From Thamnidium elegans (Eukaryota; Mucoromycota; Mucoromycetes; Mucorales; Mucoraceae): 64,000 bases of DNA. The stretch spans positions 1 to 64,000 of the forward strand of contig JAIXMG010000043.1 of the NCBI GenBank assembly GCA_025201345.1. Reading direction: 5' to 3'. Shown in pieces: positions 34,336 to 45,656 of this stretch. The translations under genes were made by a program, and so were the position numbers. The notes below the pieces were generated by a model, which made no database searches, had not been told where the DNA came from, and saw nothing but the letters and a program-made list of their open reading frames with translations. Positions within the stretch are counted from its first letter, which is position 1. Each line of letters opens with the position of its first letter.

Positions 34336-34720
34336 TTATAATAAGGAACTACTTTTTTGAATAAACGATTGTACTCGTTCACAGTGACACGTATCGTGAG
34401 CCAACAGTAATTCACGTAAACTAATGACTTCGTTACGCAAGTTATGAACTACATTTTGTAACGATTCGTTTTGTAGTGTTAGTATATCCGCTTGATCAAC
34501 CATATGTTGTTGTTCTTGCTTTTTTCTTTCCCTACATCTATACGCTTTTTTTTTTTTTTTTTTTTTTTTTTTTTCGTATGTCAAAAAAAAAAAACTTTCC
34601 GTCTTTATTTTTCTTTCTTTTACCTGCTAACCTATTCTTTTCTAAACTTTGCTTTCTTTTTTGTGTTTCATCAAAGCAAATGTTTAGTGGTACTTGATCT
34701 TGTTGATATGGATGATACAT
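34336..34720 (-). CDS. Minimal ATF/CREB-type bZIP protein
   Basis: Exons 34720-34624 and 34544-34336 give only 101 residues. Basic region RKQSLEKNRLAAYRCRERKK is split by the intron; the leucine zipper follows (LTLQNESLQNVVHNLRNEV, ISLRELLLAHDTCHC). The LLLAH..C.C ending is typical of fungal Atf1/ATF2-like factors. There is almost nothing else: about 22 residues before the basic region and about 15 after the zipper, with no activation or stress-kinase (Osa/HRA) domain. Either upstream exons exist beyond 34720 that I cannot see (no acceptor is placed just before the ATG) or the gene makes a stand-alone dimerising bZIP that could act as a competitor. The intron acceptor sits after about 25 A residues. 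Confidence 0.75.
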
Positions 34721-34738
34721 TAAAAAAAAGAATGAAAG

Positions 34739-34754
<16 letters not shown>

Positions 34755-34784
<30 letters not shown>
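34755..34784. repeat. (AG)15 microsatellite
   Basis: Fifteen AG units, preceded by (AT)n, in the 275-bp space between the divergent bZIP and glycosyltransferase genes, therefore in a shared promoter. Confidence 0.9.
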
Positions 34785-34786
<2 letters not shown>

Positions 34787-34995
34787 AAAAAAAAAGAAAA
34801 AGAAAAAGGGTTCAACTATTTATGGAGATTACATCATTATGGTTTGGTATCTTGAAACAAATAAAAGGAAGTTTTTTTTTTAACAGTTTACGCTGTTTAA
34901 AATATAATTGTAGAACCCGATATTAGTCTGTGTCGATCCAATATACATCTCTTTCATCTCTTTTCCTCTTTACTCCATTTCAAAAAAAAAAAAAA

Positions 34996-37297
34996 ATGTT
35001 TCCAAGAGTAAAGTCTTCTTTACTAGTTACTCTTGGTTCTTTACTGACAGTAGTATTAATGTACCATATATTAAAACTAAGTGTTACTGAAAAATTTACA
35101 AGATATCTTGATACAACTGAAATTACAAATTATACATTACTAGAATCATTACTACCATCAGGTACCCTTTTTTTTTTTAAAAAAAAAAGGAGTGTTTTTA
35201 ATTAACACTTAACTTTTTTTTTATATTAGTTATTACACCCATTACAACAAATTCAAGGTCAGATATTCACCTTTCACTGGAAGAACTAGACAGCTATGGA
35301 TTACCATGGCAACAAAATAAACAAACTATCAGCATCTTAATTCGATATGAAACTATGGAAACATTAAAATTACAACTAAAATCAATTTCCAACCAATTTA
35401 ATTTTTCTGCTCAATCTATCCATATCATTTGTACCACAACCCAAGACAAATCTAGTATAGAACAACAAATGGATAGTCAATATAAAGTATCCATAAACAC
35501 CAACTCAAATTGGATTGATCATATTGAACAAGAAACGGATTTCTATGTTGTTCTAGATAGACAAGTTATCCCTGGAAATAGTTATTTTAACTTGATACTC
35601 CGGTTATTAAACACTAATTTATTTCATCATACATTGATTGGAACTGAACATAGTGGAAATACGTGTTTACAAGAGTCACAGCAAGTACCTGAATTAGAGG
35701 ATGTATTTGTGTTACGTCCTAGTTGGTTTTTAGAGATAAAAAAAAGGGATACTTTGGATATAAGTCGAACGCTTTATCAGACAATCAATGTACCTTCCAT
35801 TGTACTACCAACTACTAGCAAGTTAATATTGAAGGGTAATACAAGAAAGACGTGTACCAGTTTAAAGACAGGTGGAACTTTGATTTATACAAAATCCGAT
35901 CTATTGGATGAAATGATTTGTAAATCCACTGATAAAGATTTACAAGTGGTTTCATTGGATAAAATCAAGCTATCATGCCATCATCATCATCACATCATGG
36001 TTCATCACGTAGCAAATAAACTAGAATTAGATAGACTTGTAAATAAGGTTTTGCCACGCGTTATTATTTATGAAGATAACTTTGAAAATATTCATACCAA
36101 TGCAACTCAAATTGCTTTACCTACACAAGATATACCGTTTGTTACTAGTTGGATAACTGATTTGACTGTGGATACCCTTGAAAGTAAGTTATTTTGATTA
36201 ATTTAAAATATACACTAAACTTTTTTTTTTTTTTTTTTTTTTTAGTGTGGCATAGACCTCAAATTAATTTAGTTGTCACAATAGGTGGAAAGAGACCATA
36301 CAAAGTTAAACAATTATTTAATCAATTGAATAGAGCACACTATTTAGGAGATAGAGTAGATTTATCAATTGTCATGGATGAAAAGAGTGATGTACAAACC
36401 ATAAACTTTGTCAATAAGTTTATATGGAAACATGGTATCAAGAATATTCGTCACCGCATTCAAAAAGTACACCCTATGCAGACATACAGTGAAGCATGGT
36501 ATCCTGGACATGATGATGAGTATGCAGTGATGTTAGATGACCGTATTGAATTATCCAGCCAATTCTATATATGGCTTAAATATAATGTTTTAAAGTATGG
36601 ATATCAACAACAAACATCACACATATTTGGTGTTAGCGTTTATTCTCCACGTATTATAGATACCGATCCATCTGGACGTAAACTGATTGATATACAAGAT
36701 AAACCTTACTTAATGCAAGCACCTACTAGTTTTGGTGGTGCATTATATTTTCCTAAACATTGGAAAGAGTTTCATGATTATATTACAGCTAGATTAACTG
36801 ATCAAGCCACAGTTAAAAGAGGATCAGGTAACCCACATTTATTCAAGGATTCATTATTAACTGTGGCCAAATCAAACAAGTGGTCTAGTTCTTGGAGAAA
36901 GTATTTTGATGAAATGATTTATATGCGTGGGTATGTCATGGTTTACCCAAACCAAAGTTATTCTACACTGAATTCAATTACACACGATAAGCTTAGTAAA
37001 AAGAAACAAGATGATTACAGTATAGCAGATAAATTGTATCATGTTCCATTATCCAATCAAGTATCGGAATTACCTGATATAGATTCTTTAGATGTACTTG
37101 ATTTACATGCAAAATTAACAAACACTAGCTTACTTGTTCAAAGAGGTCATCAACTTCAGTCCAAGTTTAGTGCTTGTAAACCAATCATTCAACATCAACA
37201 TGATCCTTCCGATATGCTATGTCCTTTTAATCAGTTGGTTCAAGTACCAATTGGTCAAAAATCAGTTCCAACCAAAACAGTTCAACTTTTTGTATAA
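34996..37297 (+). CDS. Type II membrane GT-A glycosyltransferase-like protein
   Basis: Exons 34996-35161, 35230-36183 and 36246-37297 give 723 residues. Short cytoplasmic MFPRVKS, then a signal anchor LLVTLGSLLTVVLMYHILKL, then a lumenal region. A first half (about 75-375) has a degenerate GT-A fold feel (ISILIRYETMETLKLQL, FYVVLDRQV). The second half (about 375-700) resembles a fungal family of nucleotide-diphospho-sugar transferases: INLVVTIGGKRPYKVKQL, LGDRVDLSIVMDEKSD, EYAVMLDDRIELSSQFY (DDxIE, the metal-binding acidic motif), LKYGYQQQTSHIFGVSVYSP. It probably acts in the Golgi; substrate unknown. The start is the ATG after an A15 run; the upstream GTG-led extension is ignored. Intron 1 contains a T11A10 palindrome. 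Confidence 0.75.
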
Positions 37298-37423
37298 TAA
37301 TTATAATATATTTTACCCGGTCCATTACACACACATATATATAAAGAATCCTGCATAGAAATAAAAGGATTTTCTCTTTCTTTTTTTTTTTCTTTTTTTT
37401 TTTTTGCATTATATATAAAACTC

Positions 37424-38966
37424 ATGATGAGTGGATCGGAAGATCAAGAAAACTTGACAAACAGTAAACGACCCATCTTATCAAAATATACCTCGATTCC
37501 TCCCTCAACTACAATGGGGTTTGATAAAAACTTGACAGTAGAAAAAGCCAAATATGAATCAATACCAACCGCCAGTTTATCTACACCCATCGTTTCTCCT
37601 ACGTTAGATGAACCAACTAAATCTCCTCCTTTAACCACCTCTGTTACTTTACCGATCGTTACCATGCATGCTTTAAATAACCCAACTACTTTACCCAGTC
37701 AAAGTACTCCACTTTTAACAAAACCCAAACCTAAAGTTGAAGTAAAGTATATATGCATAATGTTTTATTTAAAAAATGTTGAAATTTACTTTATATATAA
37801 ATCAGGATCGACGTGCCATTAAACGAAAAAAGTTACCTCCCATGAATGGTACGGCTACTCCTTCAGAAGTATTTCACCGAAATTTAGTAGACGCAGTATC
37901 TAATGTAGAAGGTATAAACAACTTTTTACATGCGAAAATGTATAATACTAAACTTATTTATTAAGACTCGGATGAAAATGAGCAATACGTATACCCTTAC
38001 AGTGGTAACAACACAGATACTACATACCACGTTAATTCTACGGATACCATTCACCGTACTACATCTTCTCTTTACCGACCTCAATCTACACGCTCATTTA
38101 TGAACCAAGAGATGCCTACAAAACGAGGTGTCTCTACAGGATTTTTAGGTGAATTGTTAAGACCTATTTTATTTAAAAACAAATCAGATACCAGAGCAAG
38201 ACCACAAAGTAGTGATGAACAATTGAATAGACCAAAATTAAGAAATTATGTGATGGATCACCCATTTAATAGTCAAAATAAATTAAATTATGGAGATTGG
38301 ACAGATACCGGTAGTCCTCCGTCGCATCATCAAACAAGACGTAGTAGAAAAATGTACTCTAATCATATGTTAAATGATGGTGGATATACTACAGATGATG
38401 AAGAAGCTCAACTATTGACACATACGAGAAGATTAAATACATCTTCACATCGCAAAAGTTATAGCACTTGGTAAAAAATAACACACCAAATATATATATA
38501 TATATGTATAATGTATATGTATATACTTAAATTATTATTATTTAGTTCTCGTCTAATACGAAATATGTTGATTGGTTTAATATCCATCATTATCTTGTTA
38601 TTCTTTTGCATTACTTATTTAGCAAAGCCGCTTAAGGACTTGACCGTAGAGATGGGTCGGGTACTATCATCAGATAAAGAACTGATCTTTGATTTACATA
38701 TTCATGCTTTAAATTCAAACTTTTGGACCGTTCGTGTGGCGGATGCCGATATAAGTGTATTTGCCTTTAGTCAAGTGGTGCCAATGATGTATCAAGAACA
38801 TGTACGTGGTGTAGATCCTGCTGAATATCTAGGTGGTTTTTATCATTTTGATGAACCTCTGTCCTTTAGTTCTTCGGCTTATTCGAATGAACCCGTTACA
38901 GCTATTAGTCTGATAAGAATCAAGTCGCCTGGTGCTGATAAAAGTGGTAACGAGAGATGGTAAGTT

Positions 38967-39000
<34 letters not shown>

Positions 39001-39244
39001 ATAGGCGAGCAAAAAGTGTTGATTTTTTTTTTTTGTTAGGTCACGTATGATTAGATACCCTTATGGTTTGGTTGTACGAGGTGTGTTGAAATATAAACCA
39101 TTGCCTTTTCTTAACGCACAAAGTGTTGCTATTTGTGATGTTGTACGTGTTGATCCAACTACTGGTAAAGTATCTGAGGATCCTGATCAAGGGTTTTGTT
39201 TAACTTATGGAAGTAATCATACCGCAGTCATTACAGCACTTTAA
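37424..39244 (+). CDS. VAC7: Vacuolar segregation protein Vac7
   Basis: Exons 37424-37741, 37806-37911, 37966-38470, 38546-38959 and 39040-39244 give 515 residues. Vac7 is the fungal activator of the Fab1 PI(3)P 5-kinase, which makes PI(3,5)P2 on the vacuole membrane. Seen: Pro/Ser/Thr-rich N-terminus; the conserved block LVDAVSNVEDSDENEQYVYP (about 132-151), which spans the second intron; a basic phosphosite-rich region; one transmembrane helix MLIGLISIIILLFFCITYLA; and a lumenal domain ELIFDLHIHALNSNFWTVRV, DADISVFAFSQVVP. Yeast Vac7 is about twice as long; the difference lies in the low-complexity N-terminus. The two ATGs at 37424 and 37427 are in frame. It follows the glycosyltransferase on the same strand after 126 bp. 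Confidence 0.92.
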
Positions 39245-39371
39245 TAATAATCATAATAATAATACCAAATTCTTTTATATACATATATACACTCCTTGTA
39301 AACCTTCTCTCCTCCTTTCACTCTTCACTCTCCCTTTTTTATTTTATTTTTTGTAGTAGTATAGAATACAT

Positions 39372-39421
<50 letters not shown>

Positions 39422-39437
39422 TTTATTGGCGTATATA

Positions 39438-40424
39438 TTAAGCAGTTTTTGTAAATGCAATAGCACTGTATTCGTTATCCTTAGGATCCCTTTCAATAAA
39501 TTGACGCATTATTTTTGCAGCATCCTTTTATATACATATTGATTAGTAAAAAAAGAAAAAAAGAAAGGGGTTTAAGGGTTATTTTTTTACCTGCACAAAA
39601 TCAACAGACTTTCCATGATTAATAGGAAAAGCTCTTGATCCATCCAACTCATACAAATGTTCATCCACCTGAACAAAACAAATAAAATGATTTGTAAACA
39701 AATCTTCTAAAGCAGGCGTAGCAGATTGACCATGACGAGCACCATAATCATGTAATTCGGCCAACTCTTTACAAGATTCTAAATATTCGCCTCTTTCATC
39801 TGGAGACATATTTCTAGTATCTTCAATGATTTTAGAAAACAAACCAGGACCTACTAAATGATCATTATTGGCTAATGAATGAAGTAAGGCCATCATACCA
39901 CATGCATTAGAAATAGTTTGTTTAAAATACATGAGGTTAGGACTAATATTTTGTTCATGGATCTTTAAATGTGATTCTTCTTTTTCTAAAAAGTCCTTGT
40001 GCGTTTTTGTACCAGGGAATAAAAATATAATAGCTGCGACAGGCTTAGGAATCAATGATAATGATTCATTATCAAATCCTAAAATTATTTTAGGCTTAGT
40101 TTAGACAGATAAAAAGTAACTTACCTAATACATCAGTGAAACTCCATTCTGAATCTACGCCATTTTCATGAATAATCTATTTATTTTTTTTAAGTAAGTG
40201 ATAATAAAAAAGTCTTCTTTTCATTATACCTTATTCAAGACCTAATATATATCGTTTTGTTAGTCCTTTATATATATAAACACAACCATATTGTTTTAAC
40301 TACTTACATCTGGATTAGATTCTAAAGGAAGCCACCTGAGCTTTGGTTGCTTGACTTGTTGCTGTTCTTCATTTATATCTTCATTTATATCTTGTTCTTG
40401 CATTATCACTTCTTCCTTTGTCAT
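39438..40424 (-). CDS. YUH1: Ubiquitin carboxyl-terminal hydrolase, UCH family (YUH1/UCHL3)
   Basis: Cysteine protease that trims small adducts from the C-terminus of ubiquitin or NEDD8/Rub1. Five exons: 40424-40308, a 12-nt microexon 40241-40230 (VLNK), 40176-40125, 40078-39591 and 39524-39438, total 251 residues, slightly above the family's about 230. The N-terminal 25 residues are Glu/Gln-rich. Seen: RWLPLESNPDVLNKIIHENG across three exons, the oxyanion Gln and catalytic Cys in QTISNACGMMALLHS, catalytic His in NHFICFVQ, catalytic Asp in LYELDGSRAFPI, and the C-terminus EYSAIAFTKTA. All residues of the triad are present. The microexon is required to keep the family sequence and the reading phase. 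Confidence 0.92.
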
Positions 40425-40921
40425 ACTATATCTTTTTTATTTTTATTTTATAAGATAAAAAAAAAAAAAGAAAAGAAAAGAAAACAAATCTAAATGGTTA
40501 TATAACGGAGTGAGAGAATATTTACGTCATAAACAAATAAACACGCGTTTAAATCAGTATAAAACAGAAAAATCGGGTGGAACGACTAATCGGGTAACAC
40601 AGACACTATTTGCGAAAAAAAAAAAAAAAAAAAAAAAAAGGTATAAAAGCGATAAACCTTGTTTCTCATGGATCAGGTTCACTGCTTTAGCAGTTCTCCA
40701 ACAGTACAAACAAAAAGACACCCGCTCTTTCTTTAAATAGTCGTTTTTTGAAAATAAAAAAAAATGGATGTATATAGAGAGTTTGTAGTCTCCCTACTCA
40801 CATTGGGCGTAAACTCTGCAACTTTTTTTTTAATACAAATAAAAGAAGCTATATTTGCTAAACATGAAATCAATCATAATAACAACCAGTTGCAAAATAG
40901 ATTTTATATTTTATTTAATTC
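40425..40921. other. Intergenic, nothing recognised
   Basis: Upstream of the UCH gene and downstream of the secreted-peptide gene. Contains an A24 run near 40616-40639 with short flanking open frames that read as poly-Lys. Confidence 0.4.
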
Positions 40922-41122
40922 CTACAAGGAAGGTTCTTTACATGACGGACAACAACCACAAGGTCCACCACCGTAGCGAAGCATAATTCCGCTAGGACAA
41001 TCTAGATCTGGACATTCATCACGAGAATTTTGACAAACACCTTGTTCACACTTTGTCCCATTAACACCGATGACAGATAGGATACTGAATAAAAGTATTG
41101 CTAAAGTAAGTTTTAACTCCAT
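40922..41122 (-). CDS. Small secreted cysteine-rich protein, 8 Cys
   Basis: 66 residues, no intron. Signal peptide MELKLTLAILLFSILSVIGV with likely cleavage after VNG; mature part about 44 residues with eight Cys arranged KCEQGVC, DECPDLDC and GPCGCCPSC, enough for four disulfides. The GPCGCCPSC cluster recalls the CGCC core of IGFBP-like domains and small single-domain inhibitors, but similarity in so short a sequence is weak evidence. Size, secretion and Cys density fit a secreted effector-like, inhibitor or wall-associated peptide. No neighbour suggests a pathway. The ORF is intact and the start is the only plausible ATG. Confidence 0.7.
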   Translation of the reverse strand: MELKLTLAILLFSILSVIGVNGTKCEQGVCQNSRDECPDLDCPSGIMLRYGGGPCGCCPSCKEPSL

Positions 41123-42336
41123 TTTTTAAGAAATTGTTAGTGTTTTTTTATGAAGGTTAATTAATGACGATTATGCTTAAAAGTATATAAAAAAAACAAG
41201 AATAAAAGACGACATAAAAAAAAGGAAGAATAAGTAATGAAAAAAAAAAAGTCTTTTCTTTCTCCCTAAAAAAAGGTCTTTTCTTCTCCCTAAAAAAAAG
41301 GTATTTTCTTCTCCCTAAAAAAAAGGGGGAAAGATAACTGACACCTAGGGGTTGCCCTTTCGTGTATATTCCTCTTGTAATTGGTGAACATTAGATCATG
41401 TTAAAACACATATAAGCCAAAAATTGAGAACTCTTAAATAAAGAAGGACTCTTCTTTTTCATAATGATATACTCTCTTACAAAATAGCGCATAATCACCC
41501 TTTTTCCTAAGCCTAATAGTATAGGTTACATTTTTATAGCATTTCAATCGAAGCTATAATTTGATCTTATTACTGCTGTGCGAAAAAAAAATACTGAATA
41601 AAATGCTTGTTTTTAATAAGATTATGACCTTTTTTTTTTTTAAAATCTTACGCCCAGGGCGAAAAATAACCGCGTTCTATGCGGTGCTTTGTCTCTTTTG
41701 ACGAGTAAATACTAGCTATAGGGGCACTCGGTAATCGGCAATATTTGGGATGAGGTTTTCAGGTATATATATGTTCTCTCATGATTAATCAATACTTCAT
41801 CCAAAATGTAATCATATACTATATTTTTAATTGCTAATATTCCTAGATTCTAATGATCATGATTAAAGTTAGGGTTATAATGCTCGACTTAATTTATTTA
41901 CTTACTGGATATAATACTTTAAGGTGATAAATAAAATAATCTACTAAATATTTTTGGTAATTTTCAACGTAGAAATTGTTGTAACAAGTTGTCAGTGTTT
42001 CGCATGTTAAAGAGACTATGTGCCCATAACCAACCAGGCTTTCTTTTCAATGAGTAAATTAACATTATCTATGTTTTTCAGGTCATTGAAAGTAGAGGTA
42101 ATGCTAGTAAGTCCTAGATACTCGTTTTGAACATCATCAATGATAGCATTGCCATATGTAAGTCTACATATGGTATACCAGAAATTTCATTCCATTAAGT
42201 CATTTGTGAGATTGTCGGGGCTGTGTAAAATATAATAATTGACCAGAATTTGAGCTCTATAAATAATATATCTTAAGAAAGAAGAAAGTCTGATGATTAA
42301 CTGTTGATATCGGTCGAGTTTGGTTGGGTCACACTC
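41123..42336. other. Intergenic with minisatellite, otherwise nothing recognised
   Basis: 1.2 kb AT-rich sequence. A 25-bp minisatellite lies at 41251-41325. No intact ORF; the right end grades into mobile-element debris. Confidence 0.4.
41251..41325. repeat. 25-bp minisatellite, 3 units
   Basis: Three exact-length units starting at 41251, 41276 and 41301. Each begins GTCTTTTCTT or GTATTTTCTT and ends CCCTA followed by an A-run and G, with only one or two base differences between units. Confidence 0.85.
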
Positions 42337-42810
42337 CTAAATAAGGAATACGCTAAGGGGGATAGAAACGGTATACCGAAGGTATGAGTTGGAGAAATAT
42401 ATGTTTAATAGCTCAACCAAAGTAAACTCATGATTCCGGCAAGCTTGAGACCTAGCGGTCTTATGTCCAGTCATCCCACACGAGCCACATAATGTTGGAG
42501 TGGAGGGGGAAGGCGAAGTTCCTGCCTTTCTTGCTCTTCCTGTCAAAGTTTTTGCTCTTTTTTCTTCTGGTGTATCTTTTACCTGGCCTCTTAACCATCA
42601 AAAAAGTATGAGTAAAAGCCTCTTAATCGAGTACGGAATTAATATATTTCTACTTTACCCGAATTATTTACAAACCGCACAGGCGGTGAAGCCGACCTGG
42701 CGCATCACCACTCTAAAGTGCATGTCTTCTTCAAAAAAGAATAATCTACGAATTTCAAGCTCAATTGGCAGTGGAACGACAGTAACAGCGCAGTTTAAAC
42801 AAAAGCGAGC
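42337..42810 (-). pseudogene. Mobile-element remnant with zinc knuckle
   Basis: Minus-strand fragments: CAVTVVPLPIELEIRRLF then FEEDMHFRVVMRQVGFTA ending in a stop, and downstream LTGRARKAGTSPSPSTPT followed by LCGSCGMTGHKTARSQAC. The last has the spacing C-x2-C-x4-H-x7-C, a zinc-knuckle variant often found near the N-terminus of transposon-encoded proteins. Stops interrupt the reading between them. The fragment carries the 18-mer also present at 49567-49584. Which element family it came from is not determined. Confidence 0.4.
42763..42780. repeat. 18-bp repeat, copy 1
   Basis: AATTGGCAGTGGAACGAC; the exact reverse complement occurs at 49567-49584. It is GC-balanced, so a chance match in 64 kb is unlikely but not excluded. 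Confidence 0.7.
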
Positions 42811-42878
42811 ACAAGGTTTATTTTTTCAAATAATGTGTATTTTCCTTTTCTCTTTAAATATTTCTCGGTTCAAAAAAA

Positions 42879-44056
42879 ATGCCTTCTTACCTTGTTATTG
42901 GTGGTAACGGCTTTTTAGGTCAACACGTTCAAGAACAAATCCGACTTCGTCAAGATGGTTCGTCCATTTCAGTATTTGACATGGCCGAACCTAGAGACCC
43001 TAAATCAGATGTAAAATATTTCACTGGTGACCTTCGTAAGTTTGAAGATGTATTTAATGCACTTGAAGGAATTGATGCTGTCATTCATACTGCTTCACCT
43101 CCTCATGTCAATACCAGTAACCCTCCTCGTGATCTTTATTTCTCTATTAATGTCGATGGTACTTTAAACGTTATTAAGGCTTGTCAGGAAAGAGGTATTA
43201 AGGTTTTAGTTGTTACTTCTTCTGGAAGTGTTATTTCAAACGGTGAACCTATGGTGAATATTGATGAAAGTACACCTTATCCTCCTATTGCTATTGATGT
43301 TTATACTGAATCTAAGGTAAGCCCAAAAATTCAGGTACATAAAAAAAAAATCTAATATACTGTTAGATGGTTTGTGAACAAGAAGTATTAAAGGCAAATG
43401 GAGAAAAAGGATTATTAACATGTACTATTCGACCTTCCGCTATTTTTGGGCCTGGCGATAGACAATTGATTCCTGGTATGCTTGAAGTATGCGAACGTGG
43501 TCAACATCGTTTCCAAATCGGTAACAATCAATCATTAATGGATTTTACATATGTTGGTAATGTTGCCTATGCTCATGTATTGGCAGCTGAAAAACTTGCG
43601 GTTGAGAATTCAGGTGCTGCTGGTCAAGCATTTAATTTAACAAATGGTACACCTGTTCCATTTTGGGATTTTGCTTCTAAAGTATGGGCAGAAAATGGTC
43701 ATTATATGCCAAACAGTAAAAAGATTGTGCTCTCTTATAATGCTAGTTTGATCATTGCTCTTATTAGTGAATCCATCTTTAGTATCAAGGAATTGTTTTG
43801 GGATAAGAGTCAATTGAAGGAAGGGTTATCTCGTTCTAGAATTAAACAAGCCATGTCTTCTCGTTACTTTAATATTACCAAGGCAAAGACAATTTTAGGG
43901 TATGAACCTCAAGTTGGACTTGATGAAGGTATCAAATTAAGTGTTGCCGTAAGTATTTTATTTTTTATTTTATACATGTGTGTTATTTCTATTTATTAAA
44001 AACTCTTTTTTTTTTTATTATTTTAGTATTACAAGGCCAACCAACCCAAAAAATAA
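42879..44056 (+). CDS. ERG26: ERG26-like sterol-4-alpha-carboxylate 3-dehydrogenase (SDR)
   Basis: Exons 42879-43316, 43367-43948 and 44027-44056 give 349 residues, the usual length. NAD(P)-dependent short-chain dehydrogenase/epimerase of the 3-beta-HSD group, expected to oxidise and decarboxylate C4-carboxysterols on the ER in ergosterol synthesis. Seen: nucleotide-binding VIGGNGFLGQHVQEQI at residues about 6-21, GDLRKFEDVFNALEGIDAVI, VIHTASPP, catalytic Ser region VTSSGSVI, and YTESK (YxxxK) exactly at the first intron. Then TIRPSAIFGPGDRQLIPGML, FTYVGNVAYAHVLA and a C-terminal hydrophobic segment that could be membrane-associated; it ends ANQPKK. Other 3-beta-HSD-like sterol enzymes are possible. 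The last exon encodes only nine residues. Confidence 0.85.
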
Positions 44057-44119
44057 AAGTATATAAAAATATCCACAATAAAAAATTATTATTTTTTTTT
44101 TTATATAAGTTTATGGTTT

Positions 44120-45495
44120 TTAATAATTGCTCCAGGCATTAGCATTATCTTGTTCCTTCGTATCTACTTCTTCCTGGATTTGCATTTGAACATACGCAAG
44201 CTTATCGACTAATGTCTTCATTGCCATCGTAACAACTTCTTCGGGTGCTAATGATCCAACAGTCTACCAAAAAAAAAAAAAAAAAAAAAAAAAAAGACAG
44301 GTTACTAAAATAAGAAATAGTTTTAAAATTAGTTTTTTTCTTTTACCTCTGCTTCAAAATAAAATTTATCGGGCTTTGCATTATAATCAAAAGCTATAAT
44401 CCTTTGGTTAGTTTATAGTTGTGTTATAAATCAATAGATACATACGAGCATCTTTATCAGGTGGTGCTTCAAATTGAGCATTTTTACTCAAAGGCCTAAT
44501 ATAAAAAAAGTTATTTAATTTTTAAAATTGATATAAACTACTCTTTTTTTTTACCATTCATCTTCACTTTCTTCAAACCAATACGTTGTATGTCTCAATT
44601 TATTGTAAGGATCGTATTCAAAAGAAACGCCACTAACAGGGCTCCATTTAGCATGTTCCTTTGCAACGCCCTACATTTTTTTGTTTTTGTTTACCAGTGT
44701 TAAAATTTTCTCTCTTTCTCTTTCTCTTTCTCTTTCTTTAATACCTTTTTAGCAATACACTTTAATTTTAATTCATGCCCTTTACGTAATTTAACTAAAA
44801 GGACACCAGAATCTTCCTTATCTATATTATGCTGAAAAATTCAGTATATAACAAAATTACATGTAAAAAAAAAAGTAACTAACCTTGTAAAACAGGCATA
44901 TATGAAGGGTTAGAAGAAGAAAGATCTTTTGTTGTTACTTCTTTAGTTCTATCGTCAGTACATTTTACATGAAGTGTCAATTCAACTGAACATTCTGGAC
45001 AATATTGAGAACACGTACAATCCTACAAAAGAGAATTTAAATATCGCACACAATAAAAATAATAATAATAATCGTACTCTTGTATAACGTAATTTATCGA
45101 CATCTCTACTATCAATTGCTACCATACCAAGTCGATGAGCTAAAAATTCATCTGCAAGTACAGTTGTGTTGGTTTCAATCTCTACCATATCGATAGCTAT
45201 AATATCCTCAAGGTTTTATTTATTTAGTATTGTGTTTTATTCGTATATTTCTGTTTGATAGTTTTTTTTTTTTACCAACTGTTGGTACTTCGGCAATCAT
45301 AACTCTACGAAGTGAATTGGCAACACTAAGAAAAAAAAAGATACACGTAATAAATAAAGAAAAGCCCTTTTTTTTCTTTTCTTTTTTTAGCTGTTACCTT
45401 AAATCAGTATCACTAAGTACAAAGTTAATGCGATCTTTGGTAAGCTCTCTAATAGTAATGTTTGGACCACCAAGTCCATATGAGCTACCGTCCAT
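44120..45495 (-). CDS. RPB3: RNA polymerase II subunit RPB3
   Basis: Nine exons: 45495-45398, 45325-45276, 45196-45078, 45022-44884, 44821-44745, 44670-44555, 44495-44446, 44393-44347 and 44263-44120; 279 residues. Alpha-like subunit that dimerises with RPB11 and nucleates Pol II assembly. Seen: [20 protein letters not shown], the alpha motif [36 protein letters not shown], the zinc-binding loop [14 protein letters not shown] (four Cys), [40 protein letters not shown]. Exon phases sum to an intact frame. The exon 4/5 acceptor was chosen 10 bases inside the obvious CAG because only that keeps frame (VLQ joined to DKEDSG). Eight introns in under 1.4 kb make it the most intron-dense gene here. 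Confidence 0.95.
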
Positions 45496-45656
45496 CTTTT
45501 TTAAAAAAAAAGTTTTAATAGCAAAAAAAAAAAGAAGATAGTTATTTAAAAATAATCGACACACACAAGGAAATAAACAGAAGAAAAAAATAAAATAACA
45601 GTCACATAAGCTTTTTTTTTTGGTGTAAAAAAGCCAAACATTTTAATGGTTATAAT

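Noticed and set aside
40510..40740. Plus-strand open frame upstream of the UCH gene
   Set aside because: Held open by an A-run translated as poly-Lys; no family resemblance.
44822..44883. Obvious CAG acceptor before CATAATATAG in RPB3
   Set aside because: It gives a TAA in phase; the AG ten bases further on restores the conserved sequence and the total frame.
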